From the NCBI RefSeq assembly GCF_002734285.1, contig NZ_NSEA01000012.1, forward strand, positions 1 to 40,581: a stretch of 40,581 bases of DNA, read 5' to 3'. The translations under genes were made by a program, and so were the position numbers. How positions within the stretch are numbered: the stretch's first letter is position 1; every line of letters starts with the position of its first letter. The notes below the pieces were generated by a model. It was not told where the DNA came from and did not search any database. It saw nothing but the letters and a program-made list of their open reading frames with translations. This DNA is from Fredinandcohnia onubensis (GTDB lineage: Bacteria; Bacillota; Bacilli; Bacillales; Bacillaceae_L). This document shows positions 7,700 to 15,615 of the stretch, piece after piece.

Positions 7700-8344
7700 G
7701 TGTTTTGATTTTCGACACTCTTTTTCGATATAGCACTTATCGTTTTTCAATACAGGGATATACCGATTTCGCTCTTTACGGTATAGCACTTATCGTTTTT
7801 CGATACGGGGATATACCGATTACACTGTTTGCGATATAGCATTTATCGTTTTTCGATACAGGGATATACCGATTAGGTTCTTTGCGATATAGCATTTATC
7901 GTTTTTCGATCTGGTGCTATACCGATTACACTGTTTGCGGTATAGCATTTATCGTTTTTCGATACTGGGATATACCGATTACACTCTTTGCGGTATAGCA
8001 ATTATCGTTTTTCGATCTGGTGCTATACCGATTACGCTCTTTGCGATATAGCACTTATCGTTTTTCGATAAGGGAATATACCGATTACGCTGTTTGCGAT
8101 ATAGCACATATCGTTTTTCGATACTGGGATATACCGATTACACTGTTTGCGGTATAGCATTTATCGTTTTTCGATACTGGGATATACCGATTACACTGTT
8201 TGCGATATAGCATTTATCGTTTCTCGATCTGGTGCTATACCGATTACACTGTTTGCGATATAGCACTTATCGTTTTTCGATACAGGGATATACAGATTGC
8301 TCCCTTTCCGATATAGCTTTAATCGTTTTTCGGTCTGTTGAGTA
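7700..8344. repeat. Tandem array of twelve 53-bp units
   Basis: Units begin at 7727, 7780, 7833, 7886, 7939, 7992, 8045, 8098, 8151, 8204, 8257 and 8310 (the last partial), with a degenerate lead-in from about 7700. The period is exactly 53 bp with no insertion or deletion. Each unit carries G(A/G)TATAGCA, then ATCGTTTTTCGAT, then ATATACCG or GCTATACCG, then TTACnCTnTTTGC. The outer parts pair as GGTATA/TATACC and the centre as ATCG/CGAT, so each unit can form a hairpin or cruciform. A 53-bp period shifts the reading frame in every unit, so it is not coding. It occupies the gap between the SDR gene and the small membrane gene. Confidence 0.95.
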
Positions 8345-8369
8345 CAGAATTGTTTTTCAAACTCCTCCA

Positions 8370-9188
8370 TTAGGAATGAGGACGCCACCTGCCAAAGCCA
8401 CCTTCAGTATCAATGATTTGTCCGGTAATCCATGAAGCCTCTTCCGTTAACAACCACGCAATAAGACGCGCTGGGTCTTCCGGCTGCCCAATTCTTCCAA
8501 ATGGGAACATGGGTTTAAGATTTCCCCATAGTTCCTCGGTCATATACCCCGTATCAACTGGTCCTGGATTCACGGCATTCACAGTTATGTTTTGATCAGC
8601 CAATTGATCTGATAGTGTCAGCGTTAGATCAGCTAGCGCTCCCTTCGAAGCAACGTACGCAACTTCGCCTAACATCGGACCTAATCGTTGACCCGACGTC
8701 ATGAAAATAATTTTTCCTCTGCCTGATTTAGGATCATGTTGAGCTGCAAAATATTGTGCCAGTAAAATGGATGAACGTGCATTAACAGCCCAGTGTTTAT
8801 CTAACATTTCTACAGTCAGTTCACCAAGTGCGCCATCGCTCCCACTCATTGCATGATTGCAAACAAGAGCATCTATATGCCCACAATTATTACGGATTTC
8901 CTCCATCACCCTTTTTGGTTCTTCAGGGTCTAAAAAATCCCCGCTTGTGTCATACAGAAATGCATCTTCGATTAGCTCTGCTTTGATCCCTTTAAGTACT
9001 TCACTCAAATCATCCGCACCCCATGATTGTTCTTGATCATGAGGCTGGAAATGATGAACTATAACAGATGCTCCCCATGCAGCCACTTGACGGGCAATCG
9101 CATACCCAATCCCTTGGCGACGGCTAACTCCAGTAATAAGTACATTTTTTCCTTTGAGTGGATATTGGTCTCGAATTAATTGGCTCAT
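8370..9188 (-). CDS. Short-chain dehydrogenase/reductase (SDR)
   Basis: This 272-residue NAD(P)-dependent oxidoreductase has the classical SDR Rossmann fold. The nucleotide motif TGVSRRQGIG spans residues 19-28, the NAG-equivalent is CNHAMSG, and the catalytic Ser (FMTSGQRLG), Tyr and Lys (YVASK, about 177-181) are all present. NPGPVDTGYM follows, as in 3-oxoacyl-ACP reductase-like SDRs. The substrate is unknown. The ATG at 9188 follows GGGAGAT with 8-nt spacing; the preceding TTG is less well placed. No terminator hairpin is visible between its stop codon and the 53-bp array, so transcripts may run into the array. Confidence 0.88.
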   Translation of the reverse strand: MSQLIRDQYPLKGKNVLITGVSRRQGIGYAIARQVAAWGASVIVHHFQPHDQEQSWGADDLSEVLKGIKAELIEDAFLYDTSGDFLDPEEPKRVMEEIRNNCGHIDALVCNHAMSGSDGALGELTVEMLDKHWAVNARSSILLAQYFAAQHDPKSGRGKIIFMTSGQRLGPMLGEVAYVASKGALADLTLTLSDQLADQNITVNAVNPGPVDTGYMTEELWGNLKPMFPFGRIGQPEDPARLIAWLLTEEASWITGQIIDTEGGFGRWRPHS

Positions 9189-9254
9189 CAACCGTGATCT
9201 CCCTTTTATTTATATTGGAATCTTAATTATGTTACTTTAAAGCACCCTGCTTCA

Positions 9255-9416
9255 TTACTTCTTCTCTTCCTTAACAGCTAGAATTTGAGTTTCGGTTCCC
9301 AATTCGTTTCGGATGTTTTTTCGAGCTTCTGCAGGTGTTCTTGCATTAACTGACTGAACTTGTGTTTTCCCGTCTACCTCAATTTCGACAAGAAAACATT
9401 TTGCACCACATCTCAT
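9255..9416 (-). CDS. 53-residue conserved-looking small protein
   Basis: This gene encodes MRCGAKCFLVEIEVDGK, continuing with TQVQSVNARTPAEARKNIR and ending AVKEEKK. The ATG at 9416 follows AGGATGGGG with 5-nt spacing. Codon use looks bacterial-coding, with a mixed alpha/beta pattern (strand, strand, helix, strand) and two cysteines at positions 3 and 7. I do not recognise the family. A weak hairpin AAGCA/TGCTT just past the stop codon may end its transcript. It lies upstream of the SDR gene in the same direction. Confidence 0.65.
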   Translation of the reverse strand: MRCGAKCFLVEIEVDGKTQVQSVNARTPAEARKNIRNELGTETQILAVKEEKK

Positions 9417-9588
9417 CAGAACCCCATCCTTCCATTAAAACTTAACCCCATTTTAACACAACACTTTAAACTTCCATTACATTATGGTTAAATCGTTTTT
9501 TCAAAGTTCAGTAGTACTTTCGACTTGTTTTTATTTCTAAAATTGTTTCATATACTTAAAGAATAATGATATGTAAGGATGTTTAGTT

Positions 9589-10557
9589 ATGAAGGAAATA
9601 AGTTGGCCAAAAATAGTAGCATTTGCTGCATTTATTATTATATGTTACACGATCTATGATAACGTTCAGGAGCACCAGGAGTTCCTTGAAAAAGTAGAGG
9701 CAAATCAAGTTGAAGAGAGGGTTTGGCGGAAGTATGTGGTGAATGGGCTATTGGAAGGACCTAGGTTTTCCGTCCAAATCGGAGCTTTGCCTGAAAGTAG
9801 TATCCCTACAAAACATAATGATTCGATGATTACGATTTCTCAGGATCTATTTGACAAAATTGACGTAGGAGATACCATTCCCGGTTATGAAGTCGACGGA
9901 AAGTTTTATACGGAGACACTGTTAAAAGAGGAAATACGATGGTTTTATATTTTGTTAACCGTCTTTAGTCTGTATCCAATCGGGTATATATTATATTGGC
10001 TTTCTAAAATTAAATCGATATGGAATTTGTTTTCGAATATATCAAGACGCTTGTTGCTTGATAAAATTGCGGGTTTTGTGATTCCTGTGCTCATATTTGG
10101 TGGCTTAATAATAGCTCTCCTTCTCTTTCTATCAACTGAAACGAAATCTGCTTTTGAAAATGGGTATGAGAAATATTTTGGAAAGAATCATGCTGAAACA
10201 ATGGCAATTGTAACGGACCGCGGTTTTGAAAGGAGAACGTCAAAGTACAACAGAAGTGAGTACTACATCTCCTTGATGTATAAACCTAAGAACCATAACA
10301 CCATTTTTGTCGTAAAAGGCGTCACATGGCATACTTATAACAAATATAAAAAGGAAATGCCAATCATCTATAATGTCGATAATCCTTACCAGGTCTTTGC
10401 CGAGGAAATGGATTTTAGCGATTACACTGCAATCTTAATGACGGAAACCGTAATCCTAACGCTCGTATCCATCTTTTTAATCATTTTATTAAGTTGGCTA
10501 CCGTTTCTGTTATGGAAACGAAACAAACAAAAAGAAAAGAAGGACCAACCATTATAG
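9589..10557 (+). CDS. Membrane protein with DUF3592-like extracytoplasmic region
   Basis: This 322-residue protein has four predicted membrane helices at about 8-24, 117-138, 162-182 and 284-308. The loop between helices 3 and 4 (about 195-275) resembles DUF3592: AIVTDRGFERR, then YYISLMYKPKN, then PIIYNVDNPYQVF, where the Tyr and Asn-Pro positions fit the family pattern. The first loop (25-115) is soluble and unassigned. The function is unknown. ATG at 9589 follows AAGGATGTTTAGTT. The gene is monocistronic and converges on the YiaAB gene, sharing a bidirectional terminator with it. Confidence 0.7.
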   Translation: MKEISWPKIVAFAAFIIICYTIYDNVQEHQEFLEKVEANQVEERVWRKYVVNGLLEGPRFSVQIGALPESSIPTKHNDSMITISQDLFDKIDVGDTIPGYEVDGKFYTETLLKEEIRWFYILLTVFSLYPIGYILYWLSKIKSIWNLFSNISRRLLLDKIAGFVIPVLIFGGLIIALLLFLSTETKSAFENGYEKYFGKNHAETMAIVTDRGFERRTSKYNRSEYYISLMYKPKNHNTIFVVKGVTWHTYNKYKKEMPIIYNVDNPYQVFAEEMDFSDYTAILMTETVILTLVSIFLIILLSWLPFLLWKRNKQKEKKDQPL

Positions 10558-10577
10558 ACATGGACGGTCCCTTTTTA
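10542..10577. terminator. Bidirectional terminator between convergent genes
   Basis: Stem GGACCnnCCAT/ATGGnnGGTCC with an internal bulge, followed by CTTTTTAT on the plus strand and TTCTTTTC on the minus strand. It overlaps the stop codon of the gene ending at 10557. Confidence 0.8.
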
Positions 10578-10583
10578 TATCAC

Positions 10584-11048
10584 TTAATCCCTTTCTCTTG
10601 CCTTTTGTGTATCACGGATGTTCTTTTGAACGGTAATTGCAGCAAAAATACTTAGGACAAATGACATTCCGTAAAAACCTTTTTCACTTAAAACGATACT
10701 TCCAGCGTTGTAAAGTCCAATCGCCATTAATGATACAGATACGATAAGTGCAACCCAACTAATTCCATAATAGATACTTGTTACAGGAATTCCCTCTTCC
10801 TTATCCCTTACGGCTTTTTGCAAAGAAACGGATGCATACAGACCAAAAATTAAGATTGCAAAGTAATAGCCTTTTTCATTTAGTTCCATTGCGGCGTTAA
10901 ATAAACCGATCAGATAAGCAGAAACACCCACTACTAACGCTGCCCACGAAGCTCCTTTAAAGGCTGCAGTTGGTTCCCCTTCTTTCCGCTCCACCTTCAT
11001 TTTCGGTTTTTCTTGTTTGTCCTTATCAACCAAAACCTCATTCTCCAT
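10584..11048 (-). CDS. YiaA/YiaB-family inner membrane protein
   Basis: This 154-residue protein has two copies of the YiaAB two-helix domain. Copy 1 reads [20 protein letters not shown] then LFNA...[21 protein letters not shown]. Copy 2 reads [21 protein letters not shown] then LYNA...[21 protein letters not shown]. Each copy gives two membrane helices. The N-terminal 30 residues are charged (Glu/Lys). The start ATG follows GGAGGGG; an earlier in-frame start is unsupported. The function of the family is not established. A hairpin with a U-run lies directly upstream (11075-11106). Confidence 0.85.
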   Translation of the reverse strand: MENEVLVDKDKQEKPKMKVERKEGEPTAAFKGASWAALVVGVSAYLIGLFNAAMELNEKGYYFAILIFGLYASVSLQKAVRDKEEGIPVTSIYYGISWVALIVSVSLMAIGLYNAGSIVLSEKGFYGMSFVLSIFAAITVQKNIRDTQKARERD

Positions 11049-11074
11049 CGAATGTTCCCCTCCATTTTTCTTAT

Positions 11075-11106
11075 AAAAAAGGAAGCACTGCAGATACCTG
11101 TAGTGC
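11075..11106 (-). terminator. Terminator-like hairpin in front of the YiaAB gene
   Basis: Stem GCACTaCAG/CTGcAGTGC (one mismatch, GTAT loop), then TTCC and six T on the minus strand. It may end the transcript of the gene at 11183. A TATAAT at 11115-11120 would, however, start a transcript right before it, so it may be a leader attenuator instead. Confidence 0.6.
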
Positions 11107-11182
11107 CTAAATCCATTATACAAAAATCGTTTACAAAAAATGATATTTTTTTCGTTTTTTTACATCCGGAATTTTCGACATT

Positions 11183-11491
11183 TTAAGAGTCCAAGTATTT
11201 TTGTAGTATTTGATAGCCACCAATTATCACATAAGAAATACATCCTAGAATGATGATAAGTCGAATCATGAAATGATCAATGATAAAGAGTACAAATGGC
11301 ATTGTTAGAAGTAAAATACCTACGCGAGCCCCAAATTTCGTATAACGAATGGCATCATCCGAAAACTCAGGTTCTTTCTTATACATCCACCTTTGCCCGA
11401 AAATCAAACTTTCCTCGGGGTTGAAATAGGTCCATATTAACAATGCATATAAAGGAATCATTAAGGTAAAATACAAAATGACTTCTGCCAA
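11183..11491 (-). CDS. Small membrane protein (DUF6199-like)
   Basis: This 102-residue protein has a first membrane helix at 3-22, then YFNPEESLIFGQRWMYK...FSDDAIRYTKFGA, then two more helices at about 54-72 and 74-94. The N-P-E...W.y.k...S-D-a-i...fGa pattern with flanking helices resembles DUF6199-type proteins; I am only moderately sure. It starts with TTG six bases after AGGGGGGACTGGT; there is no in-frame ATG near the start. The function is unknown. Confidence 0.65.
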   Translation of the reverse strand: MAEVILYFTLMIPLYALLIWTYFNPEESLIFGQRWMYKKEPEFSDDAIRYTKFGARVGILLLTMPFVLFIIDHFMIRLIIILGCISYVIIGGYQILQKYLDS

Positions 11492-11670
11492 ACCAGTCCC
11501 CCCTAGTGAAGATTTAATCCTTTTATAAAATATACGGTTTTATCCACCATTTAGTTTCAAATTATTCTGTCTTTATCAGAATGACTACTAATTCACTAGA
11601 AAAAACATAAAATATGAAACTAGTAAAACATTCAAAATAGAAGTCCTTTTAGGCTCGTGACAAACACCCA

Positions 11671-11714
11671 TTTTCCTAGGAAAACGTGGCAATATGAGAC
11701 TAGGTGAGTATACT
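11671..11714 (+). promoter_or_regulatory. Palindrome and possible promoter of the YjcZ-like gene
   Basis: A perfect 14-bp palindrome TTTTCCTAGGAAAA (11671-11684) stands next to a candidate -35 GTGGCA (11686-11691), a 17-bp spacer and -10 TATACT (11709-11714). The -35 is weak. The palindrome could be an operator. A sporulation sigma promoter was not recognised. Confidence 0.35.
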
Positions 11715-11748
11715 GTAGGGAATCTACACAGAGAAAGGAAGTAAGAAC

Positions 11749-11958
11749 ATGGAGCTAAATGTATCTAACGTAAATGCGGCATCTTTTCAGACCCCTTACA
11801 TGGCACCACAACCAACATATACAGCCCCAAGCTATGATTTTACCCCTAGTTATGGATATGCTTGTCCTGAACCTTGTCACGATAATACCTTTGTATTAGT
11901 CGTTGTGTTGTTTATCTTATTAATCATTATCGGTGCTTGTTATTTTCCAAAGTGCTAA
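11749..11958 (+). CDS. YjcZ-like small sporulation-type membrane protein
   Basis: This 69-residue protein has a Pro/Tyr/Thr-rich N-terminal half (APQPTYTAPSYDFTPSYGY) and then one membrane helix in FVLVVVLFILLIIIGACYF. The F-x-L-I-V-V-L-F-I-L-L-I-I-(V/I)-G-A tail is the hallmark of the YjcZ family of small proteins seen in spore-forming Bacillaceae. The N-terminus is longer and less Gly-rich than in the usual 30-50-residue members, with Cys residues in the middle (CPEPC). ATG follows AAAGGAAGTAAGAAC. A very strong terminator follows. Confidence 0.8.
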   Translation: MELNVSNVNAASFQTPYMAPQPTYTAPSYDFTPSYGYACPEPCHDNTFVLVVVLFILLIIIGACYFPKC

Positions 11959-11987
11959 GTAAAAGCTAGCCTTCAAAAACATCACAC

Positions 11988-12026
11988 AAAAACAAGAACA
12001 TATACCAGCGATATGTTCTTGTTTTT
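11988..12026 (+). terminator. Strong intrinsic terminator of the YjcZ-like gene
   Basis: Perfect 16-bp stem AAAAACAAGAACATAT/ATATGTTCTTGTTTTT with a 7-nt loop, continuing as TT. Confidence 0.93.
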
Positions 12027-12073
12027 TTGAACTCCTATAATTGCGAGATATTCTTGGTTTTTAATAATCTTGG

Positions 12074-12190
12074 ATATCGGACAAAGTATTGAAGTTATCG
12101 GACATAGATGCCAGGATATCGGACAATATTTTGATTTTAACGGACAATGCTTGCCAATTTATCGGACACAAAACACATTTTATCGGACAA
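12074..12190. repeat. Array B: six TATCGGACA motifs, 21-22 bp apart
   Basis: The motif (consensus TATCGGACAAA) begins at 12075, 12096, 12117, 12138 (as TAACGGACAA), 12160 and 12181. Steps are 21, 21, 21, 22 and 21 bp, two helical turns. The bases between motifs are AT-rich and not conserved. The array lies between the YjcZ terminator and the gene at 12289. Confidence 0.88.
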
Positions 12191-12288
12191 ACCAAAATAT
12201 TTTCGTTGTGAAGACATTGGTTCGAATACTTATTTTATTCTTTCATATATTGGGTTTAGGACAACCACTCAAAATGGAGGGATTTATT

Positions 12289-12498
12289 TTGGATAACATT
12301 GAAAAAGAACCACAGGCGAAGACCGATAATAGAAACTATAACAAAATTAGAGTGAATAACCATATAAATTTCACGGTGAATTTCGGTGATTCTCTCAATT
12401 TACTGGCCCTAATTGCAGGTGTATTTTTCATTAAGACCGTCTCTAAAAAGACTAAACAGAAATCCCCAAAAAGAAAAAAGGCGTTGATCCTTTCTTAG
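12289..12498 (+). CDS. Small protein with one membrane segment
   Basis: This 69-residue protein starts at TTG 12289, seven bases after GGAGGG; the open frame continues upstream through array B but without a start site. It has a charged N-terminus (DNIEKEPQAKTDNRNYNK), a stretch VNNHINFTVNFGDSLNLL, one hydrophobic segment LLALIAGVFFI, and a very basic tail (KKTKQKSPKRKK). The family is not recognised. The bidirectional terminator at 12476-12511 overlaps the end of its coding region. Confidence 0.6.
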   Translation: MDNIEKEPQAKTDNRNYNKIRVNNHINFTVNFGDSLNLLALIAGVFFIKTVSKKTKQKSPKRKKALILS

Positions 12499-12511
12499 AT
12501 CATCGCCTTTT
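12476..12511. terminator. Bidirectional terminator between convergent genes
   Basis: Stem AAAAGGCGnTGATC/GATCAnCGCCTTTT with an 8-nt loop and one mismatch. It is flanked by A-rich and T-rich runs, so it can work in both directions. Confidence 0.88.
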
Positions 12512-12512
12512 C

Positions 12513-12839
12513 TTATTGTCGCGGTGCAAATAACATGACCGAAACACCTATAATACAGATTCCTGCACCTACCCAATCGTATAGATCGGGTGTTTTCTTA
12601 TCAATTCCCCACCCCCAGAGGACAGAAAGAACGATAAAGACCCCGCCATAGGCGGCATAAACTCTACCGAAAGAAGGAAAGGTTTGAAAAGTGGCAATCA
12701 CACCATATAGGGCCAATGCGATTCCGCCACCGATTCCCCAATAATATGGCTTTCCTTCTCTTAACCAAAGCCAAATCAAATAACCTCCCCCGATTTCAGC
12801 GATTCCCGCTATGATAAAAAAGAAAATTGCATGTAAAAT
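12513..12839 (-). CDS. YnfA/UPF0060 membrane protein, probable AUU start
   Basis: This is a four-helix membrane protein of the YnfA (UPF0060) family, small-multidrug-resistance-like in fold. Family signatures are [20 protein letters not shown], the [16 protein letters not shown] block and the end [17 protein letters not shown]...FAPR. Upstream codons ATG (12875), TTG and GTG have no ribosome site. GGACGTGAT, one base off the ideal GGAGGTGAT, is followed at the right distance by ATT at 12837-12839. Starting there gives 108 residues, the usual length of the family. I therefore propose an AUU start; the ATG at 12875 (120 residues) is the alternative. Confidence 0.85.
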   Translation of the reverse strand: MLHAIFFFIIAGIAEIGGGYLIWLWLREGKPYYWGIGGGIALALYGVIATFQTFPSFGRVYAAYGGVFIVLSVLWGWGIDKKTPDLYDWVGAGICIIGVSVMLFAPRQ

Positions 12840-12935
12840 ATAAATCACGTCCAATATAAGTAAATTGCGGTACATATCGATTATAGCAACTTGGTATGTT
12901 TATTTAAAAGGATTGAAATACGGCTTGGCAATCAC

Positions 12936-13319
12936 TTATTTATTTCGTTGAATAAGTACTTCATTCAACTTCATTGGTGTGATTGTCCCTTGATGAAAGT
13001 ACAATTGCCATCTTCCTTCAATATGCTTCCATATGGAACTTCGCAGGGTATTCCTTTTCCTCGTCTCATTGACAATGAAATAGGTTGCTAAAACGACATC
13101 TGGTGCCAAAGGACAAATCTCGTAGTTATGGAGAGACATGACCGTAAGATCAATTCTAGATTCAAGACATTCCTTTTTATTAAACATATAACCGGAACTA
13201 CCAATCTCAAAGAAGTCATCTGCTAGAAGCTTAGCTAGTTCCTCACGACTTTTTCGAACTTCTACGTTTATATGCATTTCCTCTAATTCTTTTAAATGTT
13301 GTTTTAACTGATTATCCAC
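12936..13319 (-). CDS. DUF4440/SnoaL-like protein
   Basis: This 127-residue soluble protein has the cone-shaped NTF2/SnoaL-like pattern of DUF4440 proteins: a long N-terminal helix (LKQHLKELEEMHINVEVRKSREEL), LLADDFFEIGSSGYMFNKKE, then beta strands with DVVLATYFIV and SSIWKHIEGRWQLYFHQGT near the C-terminus. Such proteins bind or isomerise small molecules, or serve as toxin-immunity domains; no specific role can be assigned. It starts with GTG after AAGGGGG, nine to ten bases upstream. Confidence 0.75.
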   Translation of the reverse strand: MDNQLKQHLKELEEMHINVEVRKSREELAKLLADDFFEIGSSGYMFNKKECLESRIDLTVMSLHNYEICPLAPDVVLATYFIVNETRKRNTLRSSIWKHIEGRWQLYFHQGTITPMKLNEVLIQRNK

Positions 13320-13401
13320 TATTTACAACCCCCTTCTTACTTACTTCCATTTATATTTTATTCTCCTATAACTATCTTATCCCTTTATTACTTTGCAATG
13401 A

Positions 13402-13450
13402 CAAAAAGGGGGTCCAAGGGTCGGAAGTTTCGACCTTTGAACACCCCTTT
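13402..13450 (-). terminator. Intrinsic terminator of the acetyltransferase gene at 13453
   Basis: Long imperfect stem between 13405-13423 and 13431-13450 with G-U pairs on the minus-strand RNA, followed by TTTTTG. It directly abuts the stop codon. Confidence 0.75.
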
Positions 13451-13452
13451 CA

Positions 13453-13920
13453 TTATTTTACTTTCAAACAATAAATCGGCTCAGGATGATGACCCTCTTC
13501 TACCTCTCCGGTTGGGATAAAACCCGCTTTTTCATAGGTTCGTATTGCTCGCTCATTATTATAGATAACAGATAGATAGATTTCCTCGCATTGATAGGTA
13601 TTTACCATATCCTCAATAATTGCATTTAAAACTGGGGTTCCATATCCTTTTCCTTGATACTTATGCCCTAACATCATACTGATCAATTCATACCGATTTG
13701 TTTCTTTTTGAAATCCATGGGAAGCAAAACCAATTAGTGTATCACCGTCATAGATTGCTTTTGGAGTAAAACCAAATGTTTGGCATAGTGCAAGAAAATA
13801 CGTATTTGATCCTACCCATCTTTCATAGATTTGGATATACTTTTCTTGGTTTTCATCAGACTTTAAATTGATCACATCATAGAAATTATCCTCTGTTACA
13901 TCAACTAATTTAATGTTCAT
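13453..13920 (-). CDS. GNAT acetyltransferase, BltD/PaiA-like
   Basis: This 155-residue acetyltransferase resembles the polyamine acetyltransferases BltD and PaiA. It begins with VDVTEDNFYDVINLKSDENQ, a typical opening for that group. The acetyl-CoA motif is MMLGHKYQGKGYGTPVLNAI, and the C-terminal half holds EEIYLSVIYNNERAIRTYEKAGF, including the conserved Asn and Tyr. Spermine or spermidine is a possible substrate by similarity only. The ATG at 13920 follows AAGGAGAACTTCC; a longer in-frame reading has no ribosome site. Confidence 0.85.
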   Translation of the reverse strand: MNIKLVDVTEDNFYDVINLKSDENQEKYIQIYERWVGSNTYFLALCQTFGFTPKAIYDGDTLIGFASHGFQKETNRYELISMMLGHKYQGKGYGTPVLNAIIEDMVNTYQCEEIYLSVIYNNERAIRTYEKAGFIPTGEVEEGHHPEPIYCLKVK

Positions 13921-14025
13921 GGAAGTTCTCCTTTTTAGTTGAAAATAATTAACCATCCTATAAATTCAACAAATGTAGAGTTCTTCCTTCACAGAATAGC
14001 GGACAACAGGAAGTTTTTCTTTCGA

Positions 14026-14060
14026 CAAAAAACCTCCAATCCCAATCGAGATTGAAGGTT
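14026..14060 (-). terminator. Intrinsic terminator of mqo
   Basis: Stem AACCTTCAATC/GATTGGAGGTT with one G-T pair, then a T-run on the minus strand. Confidence 0.85.
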
Positions 14061-14085
14061 CTTTTTATTTATGAATCGTAAGTGG

Positions 14086-15615
14086 TTAACTTAGGACAAG
14101 TTCCTTTTGTTTTTTTTCTATCTTCTCTTGTTTTTCGATTAAGCCAAGTGCTTCTCCAGTTGAAGCATTGATTTTCGCCAGAAGATCTGGGTGTTCCATA
14201 AGAGATAACCCATATGAAGGAATCATGTCTTTGATTTTTGGCTCCCATTCTAACATATGTTGTGGGAAGCACTTTTTGATGATTTCAAGCATAACATGAA
14301 CAGCAGTTGAAGCACCTGGTGATGCACCTAGCAACGCTGCAATTGAACCGTCAGCTGCGGTAATCACTTCAGTACCAAATTGAAGGGTTCCTTTTCCGCC
14401 TGCTTCAGTGTCCTTAATGACTTGAACGCGTTGGCCAGCTACAATTAAATCCCAATCTTCGCTTTTTGCATTTGGGATAAATTCACGGAGTTCTTCCATT
14501 CGTTGTTCTTTTGATAACATGACTTGTTGAATCAAGTATTTTGTTAGCGGAATTTCTTTTACCCCAGCTGCTAACATCGTTAACAAGTTATCATGTTTGA
14601 TTGACGTAATTAAATCCATATTTGAACCTGTTTTTAGGAACTTTGGAGAGAATCCCGCAAATGGTCCAAATAGTAATGACTTTTTGTTGTTAATATATCT
14701 TGTATCAAGATGTGGAACAGACATTGGTGGCGCACCAACCTTTGCCTTTCCGTATACTTTGGCATGATGGTTTTCAATCACTTCCGGATTATTACATACC
14801 ATGAAAATTCCGCTTACTGGGAATCCACCAATATGTCTTCCTTCAGGAATACCGGACTTTTGGAGTAGATGTAGGCTTCCTCCACCGCCTCCAATAAAGA
14901 CGAATTTTGCTTTATGATGTTCAACAGAACCACTGTTTAGATCTTTTACCTTCAAGTCCCATAGACCATCACTTGTACGTTTCACATCTTTTACACTGTG
15001 GTTGTAATTAATTTTGACATTTTTATTCTTCAAATGGTCAAACAACATGCGTGTTAAATTACCGAAGTTCACATCTGTACCAGCGTCTACTTTTGTAGCT
15101 GCAATTGGTTCATTTGATGGGCGATCCTTCATAATGAGCGGAATCCACTCCATTAGTTTTTCCGGATCTTCAGTATATTCCATTCCTTGGAACAACGGAT
15201 TTTTTGACAGCGCTTCAAATCGTTTCTTTAAAAATTCGACATCCTTTTCCCCTTGGACCATACTCATATGTGGTAATGGCATGATGAAATCTTGTGGGTT
15301 TTGGATTAAATTATTTTTCACAAGATGTGCCCAAAACTGCTTAGAAACTTGGAACTGTTCGTTGACATTAATTGCTTTCTTAATATCTAATGTTCCGTCT
15401 GGTTTTTCAACGGTATAGTTAAGTTCACAAAGTGCAGCATGACCTGTACCAGCGTTATTCAATTCGTGAGAGCTTTCCTCTCCTGGCTTATCGAGCTTTT
15501 CAAAAACGGTAATGTTCCATTCAGGCACTAGTTCCTTCAAGAGTGTCCCTAGTGTCGCACTCATGATACCAGCACCGATTAAAATGACATCTGTTTTGGT
15601 TTCTATGTTGCTCAT
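14086..15615 (-). CDS. mqo: Malate:quinone oxidoreductase
   Basis: This 509-residue membrane-associated FAD enzyme oxidises L-malate to oxaloacetate and passes electrons to the quinone pool, bypassing NAD-dependent malate dehydrogenase. The FAD motif is [15 protein letters not shown] (residues 9-23). The family signatures [42 protein letters not shown] and the GTLQFGTE...GASPGAST region near the C-terminus are all present, and the length is normal for the family. The ATG at 15615 follows AAAGGTTGATAAAT; an in-frame TTG three codons earlier is less likely. It is monocistronic, with a roughly 500-bp upstream region that may hold its control elements. Confidence 0.95.
   Translation of the reverse strand: MSNIETKTDVILIGAGIMSATLGTLLKELVPEWNITVFEKLDKPGEESSHELNNAGTGHAALCELNYTVEKPDGTLDIKKAINVNEQFQVSKQFWAHLVKNNLIQNPQDFIMPLPHMSMVQGEKDVEFLKKRFEALSKNPLFQGMEYTEDPEKLMEWIPLIMKDRPSNEPIAATKVDAGTDVNFGNLTRMLFDHLKNKNVKINYNHSVKDVKRTSDGLWDLKVKDLNSGSVEHHKAKFVFIGGGGGSLHLLQKSGIPEGRHIGGFPVSGIFMVCNNPEVIENHHAKVYGKAKVGAPPMSVPHLDTRYINNKKSLLFGPFAGFSPKFLKTGSNMDLITSIKHDNLLTMLAAGVKEIPLTKYLIQQVMLSKEQRMEELREFIPNAKSEDWDLIVAGQRVQVIKDTEAGGKGTLQFGTEVITAADGSIAALLGASPGASTAVHVMLEIIKKCFPQHMLEWEPKIKDMIPSYGLSLMEHPDLLAKINASTGEALGLIEKQEKIEKKQKELVLS

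Noticed and set aside
8191-8435. Short open frames within and beside the 53-bp array
   Set aside because: The 53-bp period shifts frame in every unit, so no frame runs through; no ribosome sites are present.
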